Shown in pieces: positions 35,460 to 44,194 of a stretch of 64,000 nucleotides of DNA (position 1 is its first letter; every line of letters starts with the position of its first letter). The translations under genes and the position numbers were made by a program. The stretch comes from Psychroserpens damuponensis (lineage in GTDB: Bacteria > Bacteroidota > Bacteroidia > Flavobacteriales > Flavobacteriaceae): NCBI RefSeq assembly GCF_000826655.1, contig NZ_JXJO01000011.1, forward strand, positions 1 to 64,000. Direction: 5' to 3'. A model generated the notes under the pieces. It was not told the origin of the DNA. It saw nothing but the letters and a program-made list of their open reading frames with translations, and did not search any database.

Positions 35460-37232
35460 ATGAATAACACTATACAATTTTATAATACACAATTAAAAAC
35501 ACATCAAATCAAAGTTGGTCTACTTAAAAAGCAACTTGTATTATATAGCATGTTGCGATTAAGTATATTTTTAATTACCGCATTTGCCATCTATCTCGTG
35601 CTACCTAATTGGCAAATAGCAGTTGGCATAGCCAGTGTTGGGTTACTCCTATTCTTATTCTTACTAACTAAATACACCAATTTAAAAGCACAAAGAGAAT
35701 TACACAAATCATTAGTTGTTATAAATGAAGAAGAATTAAAAATAGCAGCTGGAGAATTTCATCATAGACCTACAGGTGAGCAATTTCAGGATCCACTTCA
35801 TTATTATAGTTTAGATATTGATCTCTTCGGAAAAGGATCATTCTTTCAATATATCAACCGAACAAGTTCTAAAGAAGGCGAAGCACAACTAGCAAATGCT
35901 TTAAAAGCCAATAACGTTTCTTGTATAGAAGACAGACAAGAGGCTATTAAAGAATTATCACAAAAAACCGAATGGACGCAACTCTATGCAGCTACAGCAA
36001 GTCTCATAAAAACCGAAACATCTGCTCCTACAATTATTAAATGGTTAAAAACTCATAAAACCTTTATTCCAAAACAGATGGTTTGGGCAACTTGGCTCTT
36101 TGCTCTAATTTCTGTATCATTACTAGCATTAGCCATTTTTGAGATTATAGGTATAGGCTATTTTGGCTATTGGATTTTCGCCGGATTAGGAATTACAGGA
36201 TTATTTCTAAAAAAGATTAATAGTCTAGCAGCAAATGCAGACAAAACTAAAGACACCTTTAGACAATATGCCTCCTTACTACAACAGATAGAAAACAACA
36301 CGTTTACCTCACAATTATTAAAAAACAAACAACAACAAATACAATCTGATAATAAAAAAGCATCTGCAATATTTTCCGAATTTTCAAAATGTTTAGATGC
36401 GTTGGATAATAGAAATAATCTTTTTGGAGCCATTTTAGGCAATGGATATTTATTATTAGACATTAGAAACACCTATAGAGTAGAACAATGGATTTCTAAA
36501 TACGCCAATAAAGTTGAAGAGTGGTTTGAAGTTGTATCATTTTTTGATGCTTATAATAGTTTAGGCACCTATGCCTTTAATCATAATGAGCAAAGCTTCC
36601 CTAGGATTTCCTCAGAAAAACCAGTGATTGAAGCCAAAGATTTAGGACATCCACTTTTAGCTAAAACAAAACGAGTAAACAGTGATGTATTAATAAATAA
36701 TCGAGAATTTTTTATTGTTACAGGTGCAAACATGGCTGGAAAAAGCACATTTTTACGCACCATCTCACTACATATTGTCATGGCTAACGTTGGATTACCA
36801 GTGTCTGCGAAATCTAGTGTATATTCTCCTGTAAAACTCATTACAAGCATGCGCACAAGTGATTCTTTAACTGATGATAGCAGTTACTTCTTTAGTGAGT
36901 TAACACGTCTTAAATTTATTGTAGATGCCATCCTAAAAGAACCCTACTTTATCATTTTAGATGAAATATTAAAAGGTACAAATAGTACAGATAAAGCGAT
37001 TGGTTCGCGAAAATTTGTTGAGAAACTAGTAGCTGGAAACGCAACAGGTATTATTGCCACGCACGATTTGAGTCTTTGTGAAATTTCCGAAGAACTCAAC
37101 GACGTTAAAAACTATTATTTTGATGCAGAAATCGTTAACGATGAGCTCTATTTTGATTACAAATTCAAAGAAGGAATTTGCCAGAATATGAATGCAAGTT
37201 TCTTACTGAAGAAGATGGAGATTGTGGATTAA
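35460..37232 (+). CDS. membrane-associated MutS-like ATPase
   Basis: A 590-residue protein from ATG 35460; an in-frame start at 35433 falls within the sdhB terminator T-run. Two membrane spans lie near the N-terminus (about residues 27-75, LSIFLITAFAIYLVLP and VGIASVGLLLFLFLL) and two more near 205-250. The MutS-type lever/ATPase core follows: Walker A GANMAGKST (422-430), the TSDSLTDDSSYFFSELTRL signature, Walker B FIILDEILKGTNS and THDLSL. The mismatch-recognition domain of MutS is absent, so it is a MutS-family ATPase of unknown role rather than classical mismatch repair. Widespread in Bacteroidota as far as I know. Confidence 0.88.
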   Translation: MNNTIQFYNTQLKTHQIKVGLLKKQLVLYSMLRLSIFLITAFAIYLVLPNWQIAVGIASVGLLLFLFLLTKYTNLKAQRELHKSLVVINEEELKIAAGEFHHRPTGEQFQDPLHYYSLDIDLFGKGSFFQYINRTSSKEGEAQLANALKANNVSCIEDRQEAIKELSQKTEWTQLYAATASLIKTETSAPTIIKWLKTHKTFIPKQMVWATWLFALISVSLLALAIFEIIGIGYFGYWIFAGLGITGLFLKKINSLAANADKTKDTFRQYASLLQQIENNTFTSQLLKNKQQQIQSDNKKASAIFSEFSKCLDALDNRNNLFGAILGNGYLLLDIRNTYRVEQWISKYANKVEEWFEVVSFFDAYNSLGTYAFNHNEQSFPRISSEKPVIEAKDLGHPLLAKTKRVNSDVLINNREFFIVTGANMAGKSTFLRTISLHIVMANVGLPVSAKSSVYSPVKLITSMRTSDSLTDDSSYFFSELTRLKFIVDAILKEPYFIILDEILKGTNSTDKAIGSRKFVEKLVAGNATGIIATHDLSLCEISEELNDVKNYYFDAEIVNDELYFDYKFKEGICQNMNASFLLKKMEIVD

Positions 37233-37235
37233 TTC

Positions 37236-37305
37236 TGTCATTCAGAGCGTAGCGAAGAATCTTTAAAATTAAAACAGTCTATAAAGAGATTCTTCGCTAC
37301 GCTCT
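37236..37305. repeat. REP-like dispersed repeat with a 19-base inverted repeat
   Basis: AGAGCGTAGCGAAGAATCT (37244-37262) and its exact reverse complement (37287-37305) flank a 24-base loop. The left end begins TGTCATTCAG. Twenty-six of 27 bases from 37236 recur at 52694-52720 after purN. It may form a cruciform or mRNA hairpin after the MutS-like gene. Confidence 0.75.
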
Positions 37306-37326
37306 AAAAGATAAAAATCTATAAAC

Positions 37327-37362
37327 CAAAAAAAAACCCATTCTCAATGAGAATAGGTTTTT
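37327..37362 (-). terminator. intrinsic terminator after rpmA
   Basis: Read on the minus strand, AAACCTATTCTC pairs with GAGAATGGGTTT (with one U-G wobble) and is followed by a long T-run. On the plus strand the wobble becomes an A-C mismatch, so it serves the minus strand. Confidence 0.85.
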
Positions 37363-37384
37363 AATACTGTGAGATAAAATTCAA

Positions 37385-37645
37385 CTATGCTTCAAAAGCA
37401 TCAATAGAAACAAAAGACTTACCATCTTTTTTCTTTGTGAATCTTACTAAACCATCTACTTTAGCATGTAAAGTGTGGTCTTTTCCGCCATACACATTTT
37501 CACCTGGGTGATGTGTATTTCCTCTTTGTCTTACGATAATGTTACCAGCTAATGCTGCTTGTCCACCAAAAATCTTAACACCTAAGCGTTTTGATTCTGA
37601 TTCTCTACCGTTTTTAGAACTACCTACTCCTTTTTTATGAGCCAT
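37385..37645 (-). CDS. rpmA: 50S ribosomal protein L27
   Basis: An 86-residue bL27: [51 protein letters not shown] and [15 protein letters not shown]. It starts directly at MAHKKG, without the cleaved N-terminal extension found in Firmicutes. The N-terminus reaches the peptidyl-transferase centre. It is 43 bases after rplU in the usual rplU-rpmA operon. Confidence 0.98.
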   Translation of the reverse strand: MAHKKGVGSSKNGRESESKRLGVKIFGGQAALAGNIIVRQRGNTHHPGENVYGGKDHTLHAKVDGLVRFTKKKDGKSFVSIDAFEA

Positions 37646-37688
37646 TGTCTTAAGGTTTTATATTGTTAATAATTAATGGTACAGAAAA

Positions 37689-38333
37689 TTACTTTTCAAT
37701 TCCACCGTCTAATCTGTCTTGTAATTCTTTTAGTTCATCCCACTTACCATCTGCAGCTAATTTAGCTTGTTTTGGCCAAGTTTCTGTAACTATGTGAGAT
37801 AATCTAGAGCTAGCCTCAGATAAGATTTCGCTTAATTTAGCGGCATCAGATTCTGCAACTTTAGCAAAAGTATCAAGGCCTGCATTTACTAAAGCTTCAG
37901 CAGCTTTAGGTCCAGCACCTTCGATTTTTTTCAAATCATCAGCTTTTCCAGTTGTTTTTTTAGGAGCAGCTTTTGCTTCTTCTTTCTTTGCCTCTTTTTT
38001 AGGAGCTGCTTTTTTAGCTCCAGAAGTAGTAATACCTTCAATTACGATTTCAGATAAAGATTGTCTGTGTCCATTTTTTACACGGTATCCTTTTCTTCTC
38101 TTCTTTTTGAAGACGATTACTTTGTCACCTTTAAGGTGCTTTAAGACTTTTGCACTTACTTGTGCTCCGTCTATAGCTGGGGCGCCTAAAGTAATATTGT
38201 CACCATCACCAATTAAAAGAACGTTATCGAAATCTACTTTCTTACCTTCTTCTGTTGCTAAACGGTTAACAAAAACTTTTTGGTCTTTTTCAACTTTAAA
38301 TTGATGCCCTGCTATCTCTACAATTGCGTACAT
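37689..38333 (-). CDS. rplU: 50S ribosomal protein L21 with C-terminal HhH extension
   Basis: A 214-residue protein, about twice the usual bL21 length. Residues 1-102 are the L21 core (MYAIVEIAGHQFKVEKDQKV ... VIVFKKKRRKGYRVKNGHRQ). Residues about 103-135 form an Ala/Lys/Glu-rich linker (KKAAPKKEAKKEEAKAAPKK). Residues 136-214 form a small helical domain with a helix-hairpin-helix-like motif (DLKKIEGAGPKAAEALVNAGLDTFAKVA). The core binds 23S rRNA. The tail could reach RNA or a partner; similar tails occur in related Bacteroidota, but I know of no assigned role. Confidence 0.95.
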   Translation of the reverse strand: MYAIVEIAGHQFKVEKDQKVFVNRLATEEGKKVDFDNVLLIGDGDNITLGAPAIDGAQVSAKVLKHLKGDKVIVFKKKRRKGYRVKNGHRQSLSEIVIEGITTSGAKKAAPKKEAKKEEAKAAPKKTTGKADDLKKIEGAGPKAAEALVNAGLDTFAKVAESDAAKLSEILSEASSRLSHIVTETWPKQAKLAADGKWDELKELQDRLDGGIEK

Positions 38334-38396
38334 AGCGTAACGTTTTTATTAATTATTTTTAAATAAAATATGTGCCTTCTCTTCAGAAAGCGGGTG

Positions 38397-38428
38397 CAAA
38401 TATACATTCTAATTCATTAATTTACAAA
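38397..38428 (-). promoter_or_regulatory. rplU-rpmA promoter, full Bacteroidota consensus
   Basis: On the minus strand TTTG (38428-38425), exactly 20 bases, then TATATTTG (38404-38397). The leader before the rplU ATG is about 60 bases. Confidence 0.8.
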
Positions 38429-38587
38429 CGATATAAACATTTTGAAGAAGTTTATAGCTTTTTCTAATTTTTTAATCCTTCTGAAATATTATAATTCACC
38501 CATTTTTGCTATTGTATTATATGCTAAATAACTCATTTTAAAGATATATTTTAGATCAAAAACTATAAAAAAGGCAATGCTATTCAT

Positions 38588-38595
38588 TATTTTTG
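38588..38595 (+). promoter_or_regulatory. -7 element of the M16 peptidase pair
   Basis: TATTTTTG matches TAnnTTTG and lies 94 bases before ATG 38690. No clear -33 element was found. Confidence 0.5.
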
Positions 38596-38689
38596 TAGCA
38601 TAAGTGTAACTTTTTAATACAATACCACACTTGTAGAACATATTGACACAATTAACACAAAAATCACAATTAATTAAAACAAACTAACA

Positions 38690-40024
38690 ATGAAAAATTA
38701 CCTATTAATTTTAGCCTCTTTGATGCTTGTTGGCTTTTCTGCCAAAGCACAACAGGTTGAATTTGAAGAATTTGATTTAGATAACGGACTTCACGTTATT
38801 TTACACCAAGATAATACTGCACCAGTAGTAACTGTTGGTGTCATGTATAATGTTGGAGGAAAAGATTTAGGAGGAACTGCCGCAGCTCCTCGTACAGGTT
38901 TCGCTCACTTTTTTGAGCACCTTCTATTTGAAGGAACTCAAAATATAGACCGTGGAGAATGGTTTACAATAGTATCATCAAATGGTGGTAGTAACAATGC
39001 CAACACTTCTTTAGATAGAACGTATTATTATGAAGTATTTCCTTCTAACAACTTAGAATTAGGGCTTTGGATGGAATCTGAACGAATGCTTCACCCTGTA
39101 ATTGATCAAGTAGGCGTTGATACTCAAAACGAAGTTGTAAAAGAAGAAAAACGATTACGTTATGATAATTCACCTTACGGTCAGTTTTTAGCTGCTGTTA
39201 GTGAAAACTTATTTTCAAAACATCCATATGCCAATAAGAATATTGGAGAAATGGCAGATTTGGATGCTTCTACCTTAGAGGAATTTCAAAAATATTTTAA
39301 AGATTGGTATGGACCAAATAATGCAGCTTTAGTAGTTGCTGGTGATATTGATAGTAAAGAAGCTAAGACATTAGTAGAAAAGTACTTTTCTGAAATTAAA
39401 AGCAGACCTGTTCCAACTAGAAACTTTGCCAAAGAAGATCCTATTACAGAAAAAATTGATGCTAAATTTTATGATCCTAACATTCAAATTCCAGCAATTA
39501 TTACTGCCTATAGAACTCCAGGATTTAAAGAACGCGATGCTTATGTTTTAAGTATGGTTTCGGCTTATTTAAGTGATGGTAAAACATCAAAATTATACAA
39601 AACTATTGTTGATGACAAGAAAATGGCGCTTCAAGTAGGTGCAATTAATATCGATCAAATGGACTATAGTATTTATGCTATTTATGGGCTTCCATTAGGA
39701 GACACTACACTAGATGCTTTACTTGCCGAAATGGATGTTGAAATCGCTAAAATGCAAACAGAGCTCATTTCAGAAAATGACTATCAAAAACTTCAAAATA
39801 AATTTGAAAACAGATTTGTAAATTCAAATTCAAGTATTCAAGGTATAGCAAACTCTTTAGTAAGAAATTACATGTTATATGATGATATCAATTTAATTAA
39901 TTCTGAAATTGAAATCTACCGTTCTATTACAAGACAAGAAATTCAGGATGTTGTAAAAAAATATTTAAATCCTAATCAACGTGTTGAGTTAGAATATTTA
40001 CCAAAAGAAAAAACTGACAACTAA
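38690..40024 (+). CDS. M16 family zinc peptidase, exported, catalytically intact
   Basis: A 444-residue insulinase-type peptidase with a signal peptide (MKNYLLILASLMLVGFSAKAQ). The inverted zinc motif HxxEH is HFFEH (His73, Glu76, His77), and the distal Glu lies in NEVVKEEKRLRYDN. RTGFAHFFEHLLFEGTQN is typical. Two M16 half-domains are visible (about 25-240 and 245-440). It forms a pair with the larger, inactive-type homologue 105 bases downstream, as in heterodimeric periplasmic M16 peptidases. The substrate is unknown. Confidence 0.94.
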   Translation: MKNYLLILASLMLVGFSAKAQQVEFEEFDLDNGLHVILHQDNTAPVVTVGVMYNVGGKDLGGTAAAPRTGFAHFFEHLLFEGTQNIDRGEWFTIVSSNGGSNNANTSLDRTYYYEVFPSNNLELGLWMESERMLHPVIDQVGVDTQNEVVKEEKRLRYDNSPYGQFLAAVSENLFSKHPYANKNIGEMADLDASTLEEFQKYFKDWYGPNNAALVVAGDIDSKEAKTLVEKYFSEIKSRPVPTRNFAKEDPITEKIDAKFYDPNIQIPAIITAYRTPGFKERDAYVLSMVSAYLSDGKTSKLYKTIVDDKKMALQVGAINIDQMDYSIYAIYGLPLGDTTLDALLAEMDVEIAKMQTELISENDYQKLQNKFENRFVNSNSSIQGIANSLVRNYMLYDDINLINSEIEIYRSITRQEIQDVVKKYLNPNQRVELEYLPKEKTDN

Positions 40025-40129
40025 AACATGAATGAAAATGAAACATCGATTTTAACTTAATAATCTATAAACGATTTAGTTAATTTGATGTAACATGTGA
40101 CAATCATAAAATAAATAAAAAACGAACAC

Positions 40130-42178
40130 ATGAAATTAAAAATATCAATATTAATAGTAGCATTTTTAATGTCGGTTAGTGCATTTGCGCAAGTTGATCG
40201 CTCTAAAATGCCAGAACCAGGACCTGCTCCAAAAATTTCTTTGGAAAAGCCACAAGAGTTTACATTAAAAAATGGTTTAACCGTTTTAGTTGTAGAAAAT
40301 CATAAATTACCAAGAGTGTCATTCTCTCTAACTATTGACAATAAACCAATGACGGTTGGTCAAAAAGGTGGTGTTGAGAGTCTAATTGGTGCCATGTTAG
40401 GTAACGGAACTAAAAACATCTCTAAAGATGAATTTAATGAAGAGGTTGACTTTTTAGGTGCACGATTAAATTTTAATTTTAGAGGTGGTTTTGCTAGTTC
40501 ATTATCAAAATACTCTGATCGTATCTTAGAATTAATGGCAGATGCTGCAATCAATCCTTTATTAACAGAAGAAGAATTTGACAAAGAAAAAGCAAAGCTT
40601 ATTGATGGTTTAAAAACTGAAGAAAACAGTGTAGATGCTGTTGCTAGTAGAGTTGGTTCGGCTTTATCTTATGGAAAAAACCACCCTTATGGAGAATTTA
40701 CTACAGAAGAAACTGTAAATAATGTCTCTTTTGGTGATGCAGTTGCTTTTTATGAAACATATTTTAACCCTAACAACGCTTACTTAGTTGTTGTTGGCGA
40801 CGTAAAGTTTAAAGAGGTTAAAAAACAAATAGAAAAACATTTTTCTAAGTGGGAAAAATCTGTAGGTGTAGATTACACTGTTCCTAATGAGGCTCCAAAT
40901 GCTCAATACACACAAATTAACTTTGTAGATATGCCTAATGCTGTGCAGTCAAACATTTCATTAACAAACAATGTTGATTTAGAAATGAAAGATGACGATT
41001 ACCACTCTGTATTAATTGCAAATAAAATTTTAGGTGGTGGTTTTAACAGTTATTTAAATATGAATCTTCGTGAAGCTCATGGTTATACCTATGGCGCTAG
41101 ATCTGGGATTGGAACAGACAAGTACGCGTCTCGTTTTACTGCAGGTGCTGCTGTTAGAAATATGGTAACAGATAGTGCTGTTGTTGAAACGTTGAAAGAA
41201 ATCAACCGTATTAAGACTGAGCCAGTAGAGCAAGATATGCTTAAAAATGCAAAAGCTAAATATGTAGGCGATTTTGTATTAGCTTTAGAAAGTCCACAAA
41301 CTATTGCACGTTATGCTTTAAGCATTAAATTAAATGATCTTCCAGATGATTTTTACACAACATATTTACAAAAAATCAATGCGGTAACAGCAGATGATGT
41401 AAATCGTGTTGCAAACACTTATTTTAAAACTGAAAACGCTCGTATCGTAGTTATTGGAAAAGGTAGCGAAGTATTAGAAAATCTTGAAAAAACTGGTATC
41501 CCAATTAAATATTTTGATAAGTATGCTACAGCAACAGATAAGCCATCTTATGAGATTGAAATGCCTGCAGATATGGATGCTACTAAAGTAATGCAAGCTT
41601 ATATTGATGCCGTTGGTGGACAAGCTGCTTTAGATAAAGTAAACTCTGTTTATATTACTGCGGAAGCAGAATTACAACCAGGTGTTATGATGAATTTAGA
41701 AATGAAGAAAACTTCTAAAAACCAAGCGATGTCAGAAGTATCTGCAATGGGACAATCATTTATGAAATCTGTTGTAAGTCCTGAGGGAGGATATATTGTA
41801 CAACAAGGGCAACGTAAAGACATGACACCTGAGGAATTAAAAGAAGCAACTGTTGAGTCATCTCCTTTTCCTGAAGTTAATTACTTAAATGGTGGAGCAA
41901 CTTTAGAAAAAATTGAAAATATTGATGGTGAAAATGCTTATAAAGTCACTGTAGGAGACAGTAAAGCTTTATATTATAGCGTAGAAACTGGCTTAAAAAT
42001 TAAGCAAGTTGAAACTAGTGAAGCTGGTTCTCAATCTATATTTTATTCTGAATATAAAGATGTTGGTGGCATCAAGTTTCCATTTAAAATGGGACAAACA
42101 GCTGGACCACGTCGTTTTGATTTTGCAGTAAAATCGGTTAAAGTAAACGAAGGTGTTAGTGATGCTGATTTTGACTAA
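40130..42178 (+). CDS. M16 peptidase-like partner subunit with C-terminal LolA-like domain
   Basis: A 682-residue exported protein (signal MKLKISILIVAFLMSVSAFAQ). Residues about 30-465 form an M16 fold, but the HxxEH position reads VESLIGAMLGNGT, so it should be the non-catalytic subunit. R/Y substrate-clamp motifs are present in REAHGYTYGARSG. Residues about 480-682 (MQAYIDAVGGQAALDKVNSVYITAEAELQPG ... YSEYKDVGGIKFPFKM) form an extra beta-rich domain like outer-membrane lipoprotein-sorting or peptidase-associated domains. It probably heterodimerises with the upstream active peptidase. Confidence 0.9.
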   Translation: MKLKISILIVAFLMSVSAFAQVDRSKMPEPGPAPKISLEKPQEFTLKNGLTVLVVENHKLPRVSFSLTIDNKPMTVGQKGGVESLIGAMLGNGTKNISKDEFNEEVDFLGARLNFNFRGGFASSLSKYSDRILELMADAAINPLLTEEEFDKEKAKLIDGLKTEENSVDAVASRVGSALSYGKNHPYGEFTTEETVNNVSFGDAVAFYETYFNPNNAYLVVVGDVKFKEVKKQIEKHFSKWEKSVGVDYTVPNEAPNAQYTQINFVDMPNAVQSNISLTNNVDLEMKDDDYHSVLIANKILGGGFNSYLNMNLREAHGYTYGARSGIGTDKYASRFTAGAAVRNMVTDSAVVETLKEINRIKTEPVEQDMLKNAKAKYVGDFVLALESPQTIARYALSIKLNDLPDDFYTTYLQKINAVTADDVNRVANTYFKTENARIVVIGKGSEVLENLEKTGIPIKYFDKYATATDKPSYEIEMPADMDATKVMQAYIDAVGGQAALDKVNSVYITAEAELQPGVMMNLEMKKTSKNQAMSEVSAMGQSFMKSVVSPEGGYIVQQGQRKDMTPEELKEATVESSPFPEVNYLNGGATLEKIENIDGENAYKVTVGDSKALYYSVETGLKIKQVETSEAGSQSIFYSEYKDVGGIKFPFKMGQTAGPRRFDFAVKSVKVNEGVSDADFD

Positions 42179-42197
42179 TTATCTCAATACATAAATT

Positions 42198-42240
42198 TTA
42201 AAAAATCCGGAGTATATTTTACTTCGGATTTTTTTTATGT
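42198..42240. terminator. bidirectional terminator between the M16 and EamA genes
   Basis: AAAAATCCGGAGTA pairs with TACTTCGGATTTTT (about 42201-42236, one imperfect pair) with A- and T-runs on both sides. It contains the EamA stop codon. Confidence 0.85.
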
Positions 42241-43113
42241 CTTCTTCTTATTGGCTAGATAAACACCTAATAAAATAATCATACTAGCAACTATTTGTAA
42301 AACCCCAAAAGTTTCGCCATCTAAAAACCCCCAAATTAAGGCAACAATTGGCATTATATACGTAACTGAAGATGCAAAAACGGGTGTAGAGATTTGAACC
42401 AATGTGTTAAATAAAACTTTAGCAAGCGCAGTTCCAAAAAAGGATAAAATAACGACATATACTATTGACATTTTAAAATTTGGGTGCTCTAAAGTTTCCG
42501 AAGAAAAGAAATCTGTAAACAATAATATGATAACTGCAGGAATAAAAATAGCTACGTAATTACCTGTAGCTATACTCAATGGTTTTACGTTTTGGAGATA
42601 CTTTTTTATAATATTTACATTTAATGCATACATCACTGTTGAAATAATTACGAAACTTGCATACAAATAATTTTGGTGTGGATTTAAATCTGCGCCTTGC
42701 ATTATTAGTATACTTGTACCTATAAACCCAATGATAACTCCAAAAAGTTGACGTTTAGTAAAGCCTATTTTAAAGATTGCAAATCCCAACAAAATAGCAT
42801 TTAAGGGTACTAACGAATTAAGAATTGAGGTAATTGCGCTATCAATTTCAGTTTCGGCAATAGCAAATAAAAACGCTGGAATAAACGACCCAAGAAAACC
42901 CGAAACAACAACCCATTTCCATTCCCTTTTTTGTATTGATTTTAAGCTTTTTAATCCCACTGAAAATAGAAAAACTCCTGTAATTATAGTGCGCAATGCA
43001 CCTAATTGAAAAGGTGTTAAACCGAGTAGCGCTTTTTTAATTAATATGAATGAACTTCCCCAAATCACTGACAAAACCAGTAGAAAAATCCATTTTTTCG
43101 TATTATCATTCAT
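42235..43113 (-). CDS. EamA/DMT family transporter
   Basis: A 292-residue inner-membrane protein with ten hydrophobic segments and two EamA repeats. WIFLLVLSVIWGSSFILIKKAL begins repeat 1 and YASFVIISTVMYALNVNIIKKYL repeat 2. Drug/metabolite transporters of this kind export amino acids or metabolites; the substrate cannot be predicted. It stands alone between two terminators and diverges from the HMA lipoprotein gene. Confidence 0.92.
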   Translation of the reverse strand: MNDNTKKWIFLLVLSVIWGSSFILIKKALLGLTPFQLGALRTIITGVFLFSVGLKSLKSIQKREWKWVVVSGFLGSFIPAFLFAIAETEIDSAITSILNSLVPLNAILLGFAIFKIGFTKRQLFGVIIGFIGTSILIMQGADLNPHQNYLYASFVIISTVMYALNVNIIKKYLQNVKPLSIATGNYVAIFIPAVIILLFTDFFSSETLEHPNFKMSIVYVVILSFFGTALAKVLFNTLVQISTPVFASSVTYIMPIVALIWGFLDGETFGVLQIVASMIILLGVYLANKKKT

Positions 43114-43174
43114 AAGTTCTCTTAACTAAGTCACAAAATTCGTTAATTTTAATGCACCGAACATCAATATTTAT

Positions 43175-43182
43175 TAAGTTTG
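43175..43182 (+). promoter_or_regulatory. -7 element of the HMA lipoprotein gene
   Basis: TAAGTTTG matches TAnnTTTG, 24 bases before ATG 43207. Confidence 0.55.
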
Positions 43183-43206
43183 TTTAAATAATTACAGAAC
43201 ATTACT

Positions 43207-43617
43207 ATGAAGACATTAAAAAACATATTGGCTATTGCATTGATTTCTATTGCTGTGGTTGCTTGTAAAAGTGAAAAAGAACCTGAAGTTAAAACAGTAG
43301 AAACGGCATCAAACATCAATACAAAAACGGCTAAAAAATTAGACCCTAATGCCACGTATGCTAAAGCAGAATTTGGTATAGAAGGGATGACATGTGCTAT
43401 GGGTTGCGCAAAAGCAATTGAAAAGAAAATGGCCAAAATGGATGGTGTAAAATCTGCTAAAGTAGATTTTGAAAAAGAATTAGCCATGGTTGAGTATGAT
43501 GAAGCTATGGTAACTCCAAAAACTTTAGAAGAAGCTGTTGCAAAGGCAGGTGATACTTATAAGGTAAAAGATATGAAAACAGTTGATTCTTTTTCTTCGG
43601 AAGAAAAGCAAGACTAA
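43207..43617 (+). CDS. lipoprotein with heavy-metal-associated (HMA) domain
   Basis: A 136-residue protein with a lipobox AVVAC (Cys20) and an HMA domain at about 50-125. The metal site is MTCAMGC (Cys63, Cys67), a CxxxC rather than the CxxC of most copper chaperones, a variant seen in Bacteroidota lipoproteins of this type. AKMDGVKSAKVDFEKELAMVEYDEAMVTPKTLEEAVAKAG is otherwise typical. It would hold or transfer a soft metal in the periplasm. It has its own promoter and terminator, so it is a single-gene unit. Confidence 0.9.
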   Translation: MKTLKNILAIALISIAVVACKSEKEPEVKTVETASNINTKTAKKLDPNATYAKAEFGIEGMTCAMGCAKAIEKKMAKMDGVKSAKVDFEKELAMVEYDEAMVTPKTLEEAVAKAGDTYKVKDMKTVDSFSSEEKQD

Positions 43618-43632
43618 CGCAATAAAACTGAA

Positions 43633-43668
43633 ACTAAAAAACCACTCAAATTTGAGTGGTTTTTTTGT
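43633..43668. terminator. bidirectional intrinsic terminator
   Basis: AAACCACTCAAA and TTTGAGTGGTTT form a perfect palindrome centred between 43650 and 43651, with A- and T-runs outside. It ends the HMA gene and the convergent YCII-like lipoprotein gene. Confidence 0.9.
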
Positions 43669-43670
43669 AT

Positions 43671-44183
43671 TTATCTAAGCTTAAATCCTTTTGCTGCCCA
43701 CCATGGGTGAATTTCAATTTCTAAGCGACCAGCTTTTACCATTGGGTCTGAGTTCGCCAAACTATCTGCCATTTGTAATGTAGGTACGTTATATATTGTA
43801 ATACCTCTAATGGCACCATCACCTCCAAAAGGTCCAGAAATATCGGCATAGCCTAAGTCGTACATTTTTCCTAAATGTGCCAAATGTGCTTCTTGTAACC
43901 GTTTTGCTTCCTCGTCACTTTGATGCCTGTGCTTACCTGTTTTTAAAAACGCCATAAAATATTGCTGCATCAAAATGGTATCTTGAGTTTTTTCATCTAC
44001 ATATTCAAACACCTCAAACCCTTTTGTTTTTAGTTGCTCTTTTAATTGCATTACAGACTGCTCTTTTATAATAGCAGTTGTTGCCTTGTCTTCAACTTCT
44101 TGATCTAAAACAACAGACTCTTTGTTTTTATCGTTGCAGGATAACAGTAATACGGCAACACAACATAATCGTAATAGGTTCAT
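43671..44183 (-). CDS. lipoprotein with YCII-like domain
   Basis: A 170-residue protein with lipobox VLLLSC (Cys16). Residues about 70-165 resemble a YCII (dimeric alpha/beta barrel) domain: QQYFMAFLKTGKHRHQSDEEAKRLQEAHLAHLGKMYDLGYADISGPFGGDGAIRGITIYNVPTLQMADSLANSDPMVKAGRLEIEIHPWW. YCII proteins are usually cytoplasmic, so an exported version is less common. The role is unknown. It is 11 bases downstream of the CYTH gene. Confidence 0.8.
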   Translation of the reverse strand: MNLLRLCCVAVLLLSCNDKNKESVVLDQEVEDKATTAIIKEQSVMQLKEQLKTKGFEVFEYVDEKTQDTILMQQYFMAFLKTGKHRHQSDEEAKRLQEAHLAHLGKMYDLGYADISGPFGGDGAIRGITIYNVPTLQMADSLANSDPMVKAGRLEIEIHPWWAAKGFKLR

Positions 44184-44194
44184 AATTTAAAATT

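Larger units (their letters stand above)
38334..38689. other. divergent intergenic region between rplU and the M16 peptidase genes
   Basis: About 356 AT-rich bases with no credible open frame. It contains the full rplU promoter (minus strand) and the -7 element of the M16 peptidase gene (plus strand), which has a leader of about 95 bases. Nothing else stands out. Confidence 0.7.
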
